From the NCBI GenBank assembly GCA_004194705.1, contig SADC01001366.1, positions 434,001 through 498,000 on the forward strand: a stretch of DNA of 64,000 bases. The letters are read 5' to 3'. Both the position numbers and the translations under genes were made by a program. The notes under the pieces were generated by a model. It did no database searches, was not told the origin of the DNA, and was given only the letters and a program-made list of their open reading frames with translations. Of this stretch, positions 22,700 through 34,239 are shown piece by piece. Origin of the DNA: Ditylenchus dipsaci. Taxonomy: Eukaryota > Nematoda > Chromadorea > Rhabditida > Anguinidae. How positions within the stretch are numbered: the stretch's first letter is position 1; every line of letters starts with the position of its first letter.

Positions 22700-22905
22700 A
22701 TTTCAAAATTTCCGGCTCTGGACCTGGCTCCCGGCTCCATTAGGGCAAATTTTTCGCTCCGGATCTGGCTCCCGCACCGTCTGGGCAAATCTTGCGCTCC
22801 GGATCTGGCTCCCGGCTCCGGTAATCAAAAATTTGCCGCTCCGGATCTGGCTCCGGCTCCGAGCCGGAGCCAGATCCAGAGCGGGAGCAGAGAGGCCCTC
22901 GCTCC
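22700..22905. repeat. GC-rich minisatellite (GCTCCGGATCTGGCTCCC units)
   Basis: Three to four units of about 55-65 bases share GCTCCGGATCTGGCTCCC and GGGCAAAT; the right end turns into an inverted copy (GAGCCGGAGCCAGATCC). Both strands give spurious ORFs rich in Arg/Ser/Pro. Confidence 0.65.
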
Positions 22906-23044
22906 GGTGCAAGAAAGTGTCAACGAAATATCTGATAGAATGTGCCGCCCAAATGGCGTCCGGTTCTTTTTGTCTTGTGAAGAACTGCTATCGTTTAAAA
23001 TATTTTTTATAATCCAACCTCAGTTCTACTGGCTGATTCATGCA

Positions 23045-23375
23045 ACAACAAAACCATGTGGTCGTCCACTTGGATCAAAATTTTTTTACATTTTCATGTT
23101 CCAAAACCTGTTTTCTGGACTAATTCGTGCATGCTGAAGATGGTTTGATAGTGCTAAAATGCCGTTTGTAGGGTATTTTTTGAGTTTTGGTAAAATCGAG
23201 TTTTGGTAAAATTAATCATTACCCAATACTCAAACTATACCATACAAGACTTTATTTTACTATTATCAAACCATCTTCAGCATGCCCGAATTAGTCCAGA
23301 AAACAGGTTTTGGAACATGAAAAAACGTAAAAAAAAAATTTGCTCCAAGTAGACGACCACTTGGTTTTGTTGTAC
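23045..23375. mobile_element. Inverted-repeat element
   Basis: Arms CCAAAACCTGTTTTCTGGAC and complement, with CTTCAGCATGC/GCATGCTGAAG inside. Outer edges carry CACTTGG and CCAAGTAG. A diverged relative is at 26915-27187. Confidence 0.65.
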
Positions 23376-24679
23376 CTAGGTTGGGAAATTCAGGCAGTGG
23401 AGTGGTACCCGGGTCTTGTAAAGAACTTTTGAAATTTAAAATGTTCAGTTGAACTGGATAATTTATGCACCATCCACGATTCTAGATAGGGACGATAATT
23501 TTCAATTATTTCTGCTTAGATCAAAAATTTCGGATTCTGGAGGCAGATATTCATTCAGGAGAGGCACCAGGCGGTTATCCTATCCATCCTGAGGCTTACT
23601 GGTCTTAAAAAAAACTAGATTATGACTATTATCCGAAAAAAATAATGCCTGCTACCACCAGGATTTGAACCTGTAACCTCAGGTCGGGTGCCATCTGGGC
23701 GGTCGCCTTTTGTCCTAGGCGCCTTTTGGGCGAACCCCGGGTAAACCATGTTTTATTGCATTTTTAACACAAAGTCTAAAAACATGGCGCTAGTGCAGAA
23801 TCTGTTGCTCCCAAATATGCAAAGCTGTTTTGTAAAAAAACAGCTTGGTCCCCTGTTGTTTTTTAAAGTGAACGTCGTGATTGAGGTGATCGTGTTAACT
23901 GGAAAATAAGGGCATAGCAAAATTAACATTAGGATTCCTGTCGCGAGACAAACATTTACTTGGGTTTTATTATATAGAAAATCCATAAGGATGGTACTTT
24001 CTTCTTACCGCAAAACACTTGAAAATTACCGCAAATCATTTTTTTACCGCAATTTGATTTTCCCGCAAAATACTTTTTTATTACCGCAAAATACTTTTTT
24101 CTTACCGCAAAATACTTTTTTCTTACCGCAAAATAGAAAAGGGGAGCACGACATTTTTCTACCGCGACATTTTTCTACCGGACATTTTTCTACCGGACAC
24201 TTTTCTACCGCGACATTTTTCTACCGCGACATTTTTCTACCCCGACATTTTTCTGCCGGACACTTTTCTACCGAGCACTTTTTCACTAAAAATTTTTCTA
24301 CCTCGACATTTTTCTACCGTAAAATAATATCCACATCACATAAGGACTTTACCTGTTTACAAATAAATCATTTATCTCTTTCACAAAAAATCATGAATGG
24401 ATTAGTTCTCATTTGCGTCCAATTATTTGTTGGGACAACATAGAGCAAAAAAGGCAAGAAAGGGTGAATGCATGGTACACAAGACTTTGAGGTTGAGGTC
24501 CAATAGTCTTTACTATTTAGACCATGCTAATGGAAACCTAGTAATTCGTCGTAGCGTCAATTTAAGAGAGTGTGTAGAAACTTTGACAAAAAATAACATT
24601 ATACACTAGAAAATCTAAGCCTCTTTTTTATTCACAAATCAACATAACGGTATAACATGAGCAGGAATCACTAAATGAC

Positions 24680-25103
24680 CTATCGTACAATAGATTCATC
24701 AATTTCCTTTGGTTTAGACATGACTCCGTCAAGGATTTCTTTTGCGATTATTCTGCCAATGTCTTTCACGTGCTGTTGCTTGAACTCAGGGCAAACTTCA
24801 CGTGAGGGCACATAGACAAACGAAAATTCCACAATTATAGCTATCGCTTGCTGAGGGATAGTCTAAAAATTTAATAGGTTAAAAATTTCGAAAAGCATTA
24901 AAAAATACCTTGTCGCTCAAACAATTTACCTGCAGAAACGCCCATCCACGAAGAACCAAGCTCCGCTTTTGCATCCGTTGGTTTTTTGATTCATCATTGA
25001 TTCCTCGTAGCAGCCGCTGCTTATAATACAACCTTCCATCGCGAAAGAATTTTTTCCACAATTCGAATGTAAAAAATGAGGCTGATGAACAAATTTCTTG
25101 CAA
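24680..25103 (-). pseudogene. Ulp1-like (C48) cysteine protease C-terminal fragment carried by a foldback element
   Basis: Ulp1/SENP proteases cleave SUMO and have a His-Asp-Gln-Cys active site. On the minus strand an exon ending at 24930 (GCAG, then GTAAAT) joins in phase to 24862-24680. The second exon begins TIPQQA, which fits the segment holding the oxyanion Gln, and ends with REVCPEFKQQHVKDI and EILDGVM, typical of the family's C-terminal helices. Between them the catalytic motif DSYNCGIFVC is present but in another frame, so one base is missing before it and the frame returns after it. The His and Asp region is not seen; the preceding exon (up to 25103) is Arg/Lys-rich and unrecognised. 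An AATAAA lies 48 bases past the stop (24627-24632). The gene lies wholly between the repeat arms. Confidence 0.6.
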
Positions 25104-25354
25104 TAGAAAAATGTCGCGGTAGAAAAATGTCGGAGTAGAAAAATGTCCGGTAGAAAAGTGTCCGGTAGAAAAATGTCGCGGTAGAAAAACGTCCGGTAGA
25201 AAAATGTCGCGGTAGAAAAATGTCGTAGGTAGAAAAATGTCGTGGTAGAAAAATGTCGTGTACCCCTTTTTTCTTACCGCAAAAATACTTTTTTCTTACC
25301 ACAAAAAATTTTCTCGTCCTTTTTAGTCAAAATTTTGCGGGAATTTGAAATTTT

Positions 25355-25690
25355 CAGTCAGGAAACAACTTGGATCCCTCAGAATCCCACCCCAGAATGG
25401 CCAGAAGCCCCTGAAAGTTGGTTTTTTCGGGGTTTACTAAAGGGGGAGTAAACTTTTCGAGAAAAATCGATTGAGCGGATCAGGTTTCGGGTCCGATCGG
25501 CTCAATCGCCCACAACTCCACCCTGAACCACTCGAAACCACTATAAACCTAGAATTCTGAGCGATTAAGCCCATCGGACCCGAAATCTGATCCGCTCAAT
25601 CGATTTTTATCGAAAAGTTTACTCCCCCTTTAGTAAACCCCGAAAAAAACCAACTTTCAGGGTCTTCTGCCATTCTGGGGTGGGATTCTG
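25355..25690. mobile_element. MITE family F palindrome
   Basis: Arms GATTGAGCGGATCAG and its complement, with GGGGTTTACTAAAGGGGGAG outside and CACTCGAAACCACT in the loop. Related copies are at 31400-31560 (half) and within 51965-52215. Confidence 0.65.
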
Positions 25691-25929
25691 AGGGATCCGA
25701 GTTATTCCGCGGTAAGAAAAAAGTATTTTGCGGTAAGAAAAAAGTATTTTGCGGTAAGAAAAAAGTATTTTGCGGGAAAATCAAATTGCGGTAAGAAAAA
25801 AGTATTTTGCGGTAAGAAAAAAGTATTTTGCGGGAAAATCAAATTGCGGTAATAAAAAAATGATTTGCGGTAATTTTCGAGTGTTTTGCGGTAAGAAAAA
25901 ATATTATCCAAATCCATAAGTGAATGTTT

Positions 25930-27990
25930 TTTTGTCGCAAAATTTTTTTTTCATTTGAATGTAGATTTTATATCCAAACTTTCTTTTTTTGTCTCGCGAA
26001 TCGAATTGAACAATTCATTCAAAAATTTGCGCGAATTGATTGATTGAGGACATTTGTTGGCGCTACCCAGGATCTTAAATTAGAAGTTATAATAAAGTAC
26101 TGTTTCAAAAAAGTCAAAGTTTATAAAAAAAATGGTTTGGCCAAAAACAGGTTTAAAGAAAGATTATATTCGACAATAAACATTTGGCAAACAAATGCTT
26201 CGCTAAACAAATACTTTCTTCAAGTCAGAGTTTTCAAAAGACAAATTTTAAATTAAACTCAAGAATCCGAAAATTTGGGTTAAGCTGAAAGTAATTTAAA
26301 ATCAGTTTACGCCATCCAGAATCGTGTCCTGAACACGGTTTGTTAAGACCAAAATGCTGTTTTAACCAGCTGTAATCTTGATACCGTGGGTAGTTACACC
26401 CTCCAAGGTGGTCGACTTTTAATTTTTGTGGATTATTCTGAATAGGCAAAAAATTTTGCTCTTTATTAAAAGCCGGTGTTTCAAACGATTTGTAACGAAA
26501 ACAACCTTGTTTTGACTTAATTGTACCTTCGAAACTAAGGTAGTCCTCTATTTTCTGGGTGGATGTCCAGCTGGACAACTTGAGTACAGCTTGAAAAGTT
26601 CTAAGGTTAAGCTTAAAAAATAGGTTATAGTACCCGGCAAAGGGATTGGTCGCTTCATGTCCAAGACAAACCCACTCCAAAATATGTGCACAATGTGTGA
26701 GTGAGAGTGAAAGGCGGACTTAGAGTAATTTTTTTTACTTTTCGGGTTCCAAAACCTGTTGTCTGCGTTCTAATGAGTGCGTCTGTAATTCGTGCGTCAA
26801 TATTAAAATATTTTGTCATTGCACGAAAATTTCAATGTTTTGCGTTGAAGACCATTACCAGTTTAAGTATAAGATATAGTGCGTCGTAGCTGGATCATCT
26901 GGATGTCCCATGGACCAACTAATCCAAGTGGTCGTTCACTTGGTTCGATTTTTTTACGTTTTTGGGTTCTAAAACTTGTTTTCTGCTTTAATTCAAGCAT
27001 TCTAAAGATTGTTCGACAGTACTAAAATTACGTTTGCAATATTTACGAAAACTGTGAAAATACCATCAAATCGTAATTTTACTACTGTCAAACTATCTTT
27101 AAAACGCTTTGATTAGTGCAGAAAATAAGTTTTGGAACCCAAAAACGTGAAAAAAAATTTGATCCAAGTGGACGACCACTTGGTTTAAATAAGCCCAAAT
27201 AATTGGGCACTGAAAGACCTAGCTAGGCCCTTGCTGACACACTAATTAGCGATGCACTCATTGCGACGCACTAATTACACATCTCTATATAGTATTTGGG
27301 ACGGGGGGGCTTTGGGGTCCATAACACTTTTGTGTGGTCCCGTTGCACCAGCTATATCTTTTTTCTGGAAACTATTTTATTAAGCGAGTTTGTACTCATT
27401 CGGAAGCCCTTTTAACGGCGGAGGACCTTTGAAATTTCATTACATCCCGTAGGACACTCCTAGGGTAGTTTTTCGTGTTGAGCACGAAATCGGACGCAAA
27501 ATATTTTTCAGGCAGTATTTTTTGGATTTTTTTTGAGTAAAATTGTTTTGTTTTTTCGTTTCACATTTTCATGAAAGACACTTATTTTGGATTGGGGAAT
27601 GCCAGTGGCATCTGCTACTTAAATGATCAACGCACGGAAGGAATTCATTAAAGGCGCCTGTAAGGCGTCTATCCACCTTGTAACCCTAATAGCATCCATG
27701 GCTATCTAAAATTATGAACCGTCACAAAATAACAACAAATCGATATTTTAGAAAGGTCGGTAATATTTCTGAAGCACTTTCTTTGTCAAATGTGTGTTTC
27801 TAAAATGTATATTGCTCAAACACATTCTTTTCAGAAACAGTCTTTCTTTAAACTTGTTTTGGCGAAACCATTTTTTTATAAACTTTGACTTTTTCGAAAC
27901 AGTACTTTATTATAACTTCTAATTTAAGAACCTGGGTAGCGCCCATTTGTTTGCGCTTTGAATTGATTCGCGAATCGATGAATCAAGTAA
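25930..27990. repeat. Long inverted repeat with inserted elements
   Basis: The left arm, around 26060-26180 (TTAGAAGTTATAATAAAGTA, GGTTTGGCCAAAAACAGG), is mirrored at 27825-27930. The interior holds family H units (26320-26600) and an inverted-repeat element at 26915-27187 with CACTTGG edges. No gene seen. Confidence 0.5.
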
Positions 27991-28316
27991 ACAGGACTGT
28001 TTAGGAGTCGAAAATGTCGAGTTTCGAATATCGAGTCGAGTGCTGGTTCCCATGGCACCGAGCACTCAAAGATTTCGAGTACTAGACAACCCTAATTTTC
28101 ATGCTTTCTGAGCAATTTCGGGCAACTTTCACCTGGGTCGTCGTGGATTATTATCAGGGTATTGGCATGGTGGATTAGCACTGTTTAATTTAAAAACAGT
28201 TACTGCATAAAATGAAACAATGTCATTGTTAACTTGCGTCTTATGACTTTCCTTGATTTTCACCTAGCTTTCTTTTTAGCTGATTTCGTTGTGAAAAAAG
28301 AAAGCAAAAGCTCCTT

Positions 28317-29447
28317 ATGGCTGAACAACTGGTGACCAAATTTTCTGGCATTACTGCTCCTGCTCTTTCTGTGGATGGCTCGCCTGAAAAGAAAAGCTCA
28401 GAAATACGTCTTCCGTTAATCTACATTGCTCCTATCGGGACGATTTCCATCGTGCTACCGTTTAAAGTTGGCTTTTTGAGTTATTTTTGCATGTCAATCA
28501 AAATTACTGTTCAGGTTACAATCGAGATCGCTGTGGACAAGACCGTTCGTATCGTTTGCTTCGACAAGTTTTCGGTTGGAATATATTCCTCTTTTTTTTG
28601 ACAATATCAGCTATGTTTTAGCTGGCTAGCAACGGTCATGGTACAATCTCATCGATTTTGCATCCGAGTGCTCGCATCTACCAAAACGGCGATAAGGTCT
28701 ACAGCAATTTTTGTGAGTAGTTCGTTGTTTTTATTTTTTGGAGTTTTTGACGATTACGTTTAAGATTCCGAAACGAAGAAGACGGCTGTACTTGGCCCAC
28801 GTGGTGTCCTCTTCACGATGGATCATTTGAAGGATGCTTATCTCGTCTCGGCCAGCTCTTTTAAGGAACTTCCGCTTTGTCTACCGATCTAATTCATTTC
28901 GCCAAGCTCGACTATGATTTTACTTTACAATTGTTCTACATGGTTGGCCTATTTCTATTGGTTTGGTCTCTTCAGCTTCTAAATTTTCAGGAATCCTGTA
29001 CTGGAAGCAATTTTGTGCCCTTGTGCAATGAGATCGTGCAGCGCGCTCATTACGAAACTAAGAATGGCTTTTTGGTCGCAATGAATATCAACGGGATCCA
29101 AATTCGTCAGCGAAAGAATGGCGATGTCGATGTCAACTGTCGTCCGCGTCATATCACATGTTCTCCTTCTACGGGTACGGCACACATAAGGTAAGTTTAC
29201 TAGTATTTATTTCATTGTAGTCTAATTGACTTCCGTGGATTTAGAACAACCTTTGTGGATATGGCTGTTCAGGTGCATTGGAAAAATGGATTCTGAGTTA
29301 GTAAATTCTGAGTTTTAGGGCGGCGAGAAGGCATTCGTCAAGCGTGGCAACAAGAGAGTGCATGTTTCCCGAAGTGGAATGGTTGTTTCAGATGGATATT
29401 GCACCACCTCCATGGATCACTCTGGGCGCATCGTTTCGGCCTCCTAA
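28317..29447 (+). CDS. Unrecognised seven-exon gene
   Basis: Exons 28317-28466, 28515-28574, 28622-28712, 28765-28942, 28991-29190, 29245-29272 and 29319-29447, with introns of 46-54 bases and consistent phases. The ATG at 28317 is preceded in frame by a stop. The product is about 278 residues. It has no signal peptide or membrane span and reads as short beta-strand-like blocks with glycine turns: NGHGTISSIL, YQNGDKVYSNF, LGPRGVLFTMDHL, KRVHVSRSGMVVSDG, SMDHSGRIVS. This rhythm recalls the repetitive C-terminal part of SPAG17-like axonemal proteins, but nematodes lack motile cilia, so I do not name it. Near 28868-28878 the frame must gain one base to pass from ASSFKEL to STDLIHF; everything before and after is coherent. 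Confidence 0.6.
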
Positions 29448-29579
29448 GAAAGAAAACAAAGCCCTATTAATACAAATGTATTTATCCGTAAAGACTCTAC
29501 GTCTGATGTATATTGGTTCCTCGTTACTTCCTGATTGCTGTGTTAATTGTGATAAAAACTTTAGTTTCTGTAGTGCTGC

Positions 29580-29650
29580 AAGCGTTGACACGCAATTGTG
29601 CCCCCGCATTCGGGCCCCGCGTTTGTGCCCCGCATTTGGGCCCCAATTCA
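29580..29650. repeat. Short GC-rich tandem (GGGCCCCGC units)
   Basis: Three imperfect copies of GTGCCCCGCATTYGGGCCCC lie about 130 bases past the stop of the preceding gene. No function inferred. Confidence 0.45.
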
Positions 29651-30269
29651 AAAATTCAATATTTTTAAATTCTAAATTGAAATTTCTCTACATTTTTTGT
29701 CTATTTTATTTCGCTGCACTTCGTTTGCTATTATCAATTATGTTCGTAAGGATCGAACGAAGTTTCGAAGTTTCATCCAAAGGTGAAATTAAGGTGTCCA
29801 GGTGGTGTTAGTAAAGCGATCGCACTGATATAGGGCTACATAAGTAGGGTATCTTAGGTGGCCGAAAGCCAGTTTTGAAAAAAAAATTGACCGAAAATTT
29901 ACGAGTTGGTGTTGCATTTTTCACTAATTTGTAAATGATGTAACTAAGTAATTTTTATATGCTTGAAATGTGGTGCGCAAAATTACGAGAATTAGCTGCA
30001 AAAAAAAATTAGCTGCAAAATTACGAGAATTAGCTGCAAAATTCCGTTTTACCCTTAGTAAACCCCCAAAAAACGATTATGTTTGGCTTTTGGTCATTCT
30101 GGAGTGGGTCCTAAGCCTAAGCCATCTGGTTTTCGCCTACCCCTGAAATTTTCACAAAATTGACCAAATTGCATTAATTTTTTCTGTAAATTGCTAATTT
30201 CGTGCCAAGAAACCATACTTACATACCTTAAACCATACCTTACATACTGTAACTTTTTTTTTTTAAATT

Positions 30270-30405
30270 ATTACTTTCGTGGCGAGAAATAGTTACAAGA
30301 ATAGTTACAAAGGTGAAAATAGTTACTGGCTGTAACTATTTTTCAAATTCAAAAATTTGTATTTATTTCTCGCAAATAGTTACAAAAGCTCATCCCTGCA
30401 CATAG
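30270..30405. mobile_element. MITE family L (ATAGTTAC units)
   Basis: Inverted AATAGTTAC/GTAACTATT units and a right edge CATCCCTG, the complement of CAGGGA-type hAT ends. The same family occurs at 31129-31345. Confidence 0.5.
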
Positions 30406-30551
30406 TTTCGTAATTTTTTGTTGTGTTTTCAGGCAGCTAGCAGTGAAATATTACATTCAATAAATGAGCATGAACAAACCAAAAAAAAAAATAACATTCA
30501 ATTAAAATTTTGATATTAACTTTACATTTTTTGATTTGACTAAATTTCGAC

Positions 30552-31020
<469 letters not shown>

Positions 31021-31128
31021 CTGGAATATAAAATTGTTATATTGCAATTTTGGCAAAAAGAATTTTCAGCGATTTTCGAAGTAAAATTAAAAAATACGAT
31101 GGCTCAATAGTACCACTAGCAGGGCCCA

Positions 31129-31345
31129 GGGAAGAGTTCTTGTGACTATTTGCGGGAAATAGTCACAAATTTTTGAATTTGCAAAATAGCCAAAAATAGT
31201 CACACGTTGTGACTATTTTAATTTTGTGACTATTCTTGTGACTATTTCTCGACACGAAAGTAACGATTTTAAAAAATAGTCACATCGTGTGACTATTTTG
31301 AACGTTTGTGACTATTCTTGTGACTATTTCTTGACAAGAAATCAA
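31129..31345. mobile_element. MITE family L copy upstream of the NPA exon
   Basis: Starts CAGGGAAGAGTTCTTGTGAC, with repeated inverted ATAGTCAC/GTGACTAT units. It sits 110 bases beyond the NPA acceptor site, inside what would be its upstream intron. Confidence 0.55.
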
Positions 31346-32120
31346 TAATTTTTTAAATTTTTTCAAGCTATTTAATCATTTCTGTGTGAAGTTTAGGAGT
31401 GGACAAAGACCAAATGCCACTCCAGAGTGGTTAAAGCCTATAATAACTGGTTTTTAGGGGGTTTTACTGAAGGGGATAAACTTTTTGCGAGAAATCGATT
31501 CAGCGGATCAAAATTCCAGTCCGATTGGCTTCATCGTTCAGAATTTCAGATCACCCCAGACATTGGTGACATCAGGTATCATTTTGCTTGCTTCTATTTG
31601 TGATTTTAGGTCTGCTGGTCAGGTAAATTTGACTTTTTGATGCACTTCACACTGCAACTGCATGCAGCTCGGCAAAGTCATCCACTCATGCATACTTCAA
31701 GTCACAACCTTTTTGTCTACTTTACATTTTGTCTACGAAATTATTGACTTTGTCGGGCTGTATGTGGTCGAAGTGTCACTCTCTATGTGCCTTCGTGCTC
31801 CATAAACCAAGGCGGTGTGGCTAGGCCCATGTAACATAACTGCCGGAGCACGTCAACTTCTAAACAAGAGGCTGCCTAGCGAGAGTTATATTATTTAGCA
31901 TTCACAATGTGAATTTCACATCACTCATTTTCAGGTCTAATCGCGTATCAGTAACTATCGGAATAAACTATATATGAGTTTGAGTGTGCTAGGTATTGCA
32001 TATTTTTCTATAACAACAACAAGCTGTCAATTATTTTCTTTTACACTTTCACATTACTATCTTGTGGTCCGACATATATATTTTACTGATCAGTTATCAG
32101 GAATTAGTCTAAGCAATTAG
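31346..32120. other. Family F half-copy, then no gene recognised
   Basis: Positions 31400-31560 carry a half copy of family F (GGTTTTTAGGGGGTTTTAC, AATCGATTCAGCGGATCA). The rest shows no coding or RNA signal. Confidence 0.4.
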
Positions 32121-32354
32121 TTAGATATGATCATAAACGTGCTGTTCAAAATTAAAAAAATCGTTAATTATTAGAGAGCGGAGGACAATGATAGAGGAGA
32201 GTTTGTTAGGAGTAAGTCTGTTGCGTAAGTCTGTAGCAACTATTCCCATGACGTGAAATGCTCTTTCACTTTCACCACTTGAACTTGTATGCACAGAATT
32301 TCTCTGGCCACTTGACTGAGAATTGGAATGTCTAAAAAGTCGGTGGGTTAACAT
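32121..32354 (-). pseudogene. hAT transposase C-terminal dimerisation remnant
   Basis: The minus-strand frame contains SGESERAFHVMGIVATDL and RNRLTPNKLSSIIVLRSL. These match the order S-E-R-x-F-S ... R-x-R-L-x-P ... L-x-x-L of the hAT family C-terminal dimerisation domain. The catalytic core, the BED finger and the element ends are not seen nearby. This is a fragment, but it shows that hAT transposases entered this genome, consistent with the hAT-type MITEs in the window. Confidence 0.65.
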
Positions 32355-32374
32355 GATCTACCCTAAGGGTGGAT

Positions 32375-32515
32375 GATAGGGTGGATGATCTACCCTAACA
32401 TTAATCACTCGAACAATTAATCTACCCGAACTACTAATGTACATGAACGACTAATGTTCCCGAACCACTAATTTCCCGAATGGCATAGGCGCCGAGAGAC
32501 GCCTGCAAACCCTAG
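32375..32515. repeat. Repeat family G (GGTGGATGATCTACCCT)
   Basis: GGTGGATGATCTACCCT, then repeats of ACTAATGTNC and GAACCACTAAT, then CGAATGGCATAGGCG. A diverged copy is at 59655-59815. Confidence 0.6.
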
Positions 32516-32776
32516 TACTTCATTAATCATGTCTGTATTCCCAGTTTTCTTTGGAGTGTCCAGTTTACTATTTTCAGAGAAAGCCAGGCTGATAGACATC
32601 GTAAAAAATATTTTGATTTCACCACCGTATTCCACTGTGCCGCATTCCGTCTAATTAACACAACAAAGCGTGTACCATCCCAGTTCTTTATTCACAGTAA
32701 TCACCACAGAAATTACGGCATTAACAGTACACTGATTTGGCGACAAAGAAATTGATGATTCTTTCTTGTGGATTAG

Positions 32777-32910
32777 CTACTTGCGCACTGGACGAAGATT
32801 CTTCCCTTTGTTATCATTTCCAATTTCGAAGGATTTGTTGCCAGTATCGTTGAAAGACACATTCGGTCGAGCACCAGTACGCTGAGCAGGAGTGAGTATA
32901 CTTCGCCGTG
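32777..32910 (-). CDS. Last exon of an unidentified gene
   Basis: A minus-strand exon begins after TTTTTTCAG (acceptor at 32911-32913) and runs 44 codons to TAG at 32777-32779. It encodes RRSILTPAQRTGARPNVSFN and then a Gly/Asn/Lys-rich end. Codon use is ordinary and an AATAAA follows about 85 bases past the stop (32687-32692). These features together support a genuine 3' exon. The upstream exons should lie beyond 33000 but are hidden in or beyond repeats. I do not recognise the protein. The RRS and TPAQRT stretches look like phosphorylation-site-rich disordered sequence. Confidence 0.5.
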
Positions 32911-33049
32911 CTGAAAAAAGAATAGATAAGAGTGTGCCGACAAGAAAGTACTGTGTGTACTGGAAATTTTATGTGGCCCTGCCAGGGCCACATAAAATTT
33001 CAGGTGTTTCCGGAAAAAAAGTTACGGAATTCATTTGAAGTCAAGGATA

Positions 33050-34060
33050 TTACCGTAAAACCTCTGACATAAGCCCACCCTCTAATAAAAGCCCATGTCC
33101 CCTTTTTGACTAATATTTCGGAGTTAGACTCATCCTTAATTGAAAATTTCAAAATTTGTGGGGGCTAAAAATATACGTCTGTAGGATTCTAATATAGGTA
33201 TACGGTATTTGAAATACCCTTTATGTCATAATTAGAGATAGAAAGTGGGGAGCAAGCAAAATTCCAAGAAAGATTTTTTAGCTGAAATTTTGACCAAGAG
33301 CAAGATTTTTGAAAATGGCCAATCAAGATCTTGGCCAAGATCTTGGCTAAAAACCAAGATTTTTACAGGCAACTCTAGATTTAACGAACCCTTGAAGACC
33401 GGCAAAAATGTTCTTAAAAAAACCGAGAGTTTTGTTAAATCAAGAGTTAATTTTAGTCATCTTATTTGATTACTGGCAGAATAGGCGCTGAAAAAATTCG
33501 TTAAATCAAGTGTTTCGTTAAATCGAGGCTTCCTTAAATCGAAAAATGACTGTTTTTTAACAGGTGACAGTTTTTAACAGGTGACAATTTTTATAGCAAA
33601 ACTTGTGGCTAGTGTTTTATAATTTTTACGCACTATGTTTCCCTGTTCTTGATCTTGTGCTTTTTATATTGTTTGACGGGTGTTTATTAGAGATGCAAGT
33701 TTGACATTTTCGGGACGACACGGAACGAAATTTGAATAATTCTTTTCCAGGCGGGACACCGGGACAGGACATTGTTGAAAAATGTTCAGGTGGGATTTCG
33801 GGACGGCGGGCGTGACGGAATTCTCCTGTCCCGCCAGTTTTTTAATCTTGTTTAAAGCCCAAAAATAGAATTCAGGTATGCTGTGGGCCATAAAAATGAT
33901 AAAATGGGTTGTCGGGTGTTTTGTAAATTTTGCATACAAGATTGACCATAAAACCAAGACCAAGATTTCTAGAAATGACCAAGCAAAATCCCAAGACAAA
34001 TTTTCAGTCAAAATTGGGACAAGACAAGACAAAATCTTGGCCAAGATCTTGTCTGCCTCT
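33050..34060. repeat. Repeat block: family I fragment and CTTGGCCAAGATCTTGG palindromes
   Basis: Positions 33050-33210 have TACCGTAAAACCTCTGACAT and TATACGGTATTTG ends. Positions 33245-33365 and 33945-34060 share AAGATCTTGGCCAAGATCTTG and ACCAAGATTT units in opposite settings, giving ORFs that are repeat products. Positions 33685-33840 are rich in CGGGACA/TGTCCCG units like the element at 48.3-48.8 kb. No gene. Confidence 0.45.
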
Positions 34061-34239
34061 ATTCATAATCAAATACCATAAATACGTTTTTCAAAAGACC
34101 CATGTAAGACAGGGTACGTAACTCAAAATTTTTTTTAAAAAGTACCGGGTGGTCCAAGATTTTCGGACACTTTCAAAGCGCCATAACTTTTTTCTGGGAT
34201 CGAATTTTGAAATTCTGTAAACGCAGATCGATTCAGAAT

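Larger units (their letters stand above)
23990..25910. mobile_element. 1.9 kb foldback element with tandem-repeat arms and a protease gene fragment
   Basis: Flanked by the direct repeat AATCCATAAG (23980-23989 and 25911-25920), a 10-bp target duplication. The left arm has TTACCGCAAAATAC units and then GACATTTTTCTACCG units; the right arm has the same two arrays reversed (25100-25260 and 25700-25905). The interior (about 24330-25100) contains two minus-strand exons described separately. A family F palindrome (25355-25690) is nested in the right half. Long tandem-repeat arms plus a 10-bp duplication suggest a Mutator-related foldback, but no transposase is visible. Confidence 0.75.

Noticed and set aside
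24000..24330. Regularly spaced short repeats resembling a CRISPR array
   Set aside because: The units are contiguous tandem repeats without unique spacers, appear inverted at the other end of the same element, and lie in an intron-bearing eukaryotic genome.
23991..24443. 150-codon ORF on the plus strand (and similar ones at 25021-25302, 25702-25917, 53222-53407, 54448-54720)
   Set aside because: They translate tandem repeats of the foldback arms; periodic low-complexity protein and mirrored ORFs on the other strand show they are repeat products.
33245..34044. ORFs rich in Lys/Trp/Arg on the plus strand and hydrophobic residues on the minus strand
   Set aside because: They translate the CTTGGCCAAGATCTTGG repeat block; no gene structure.
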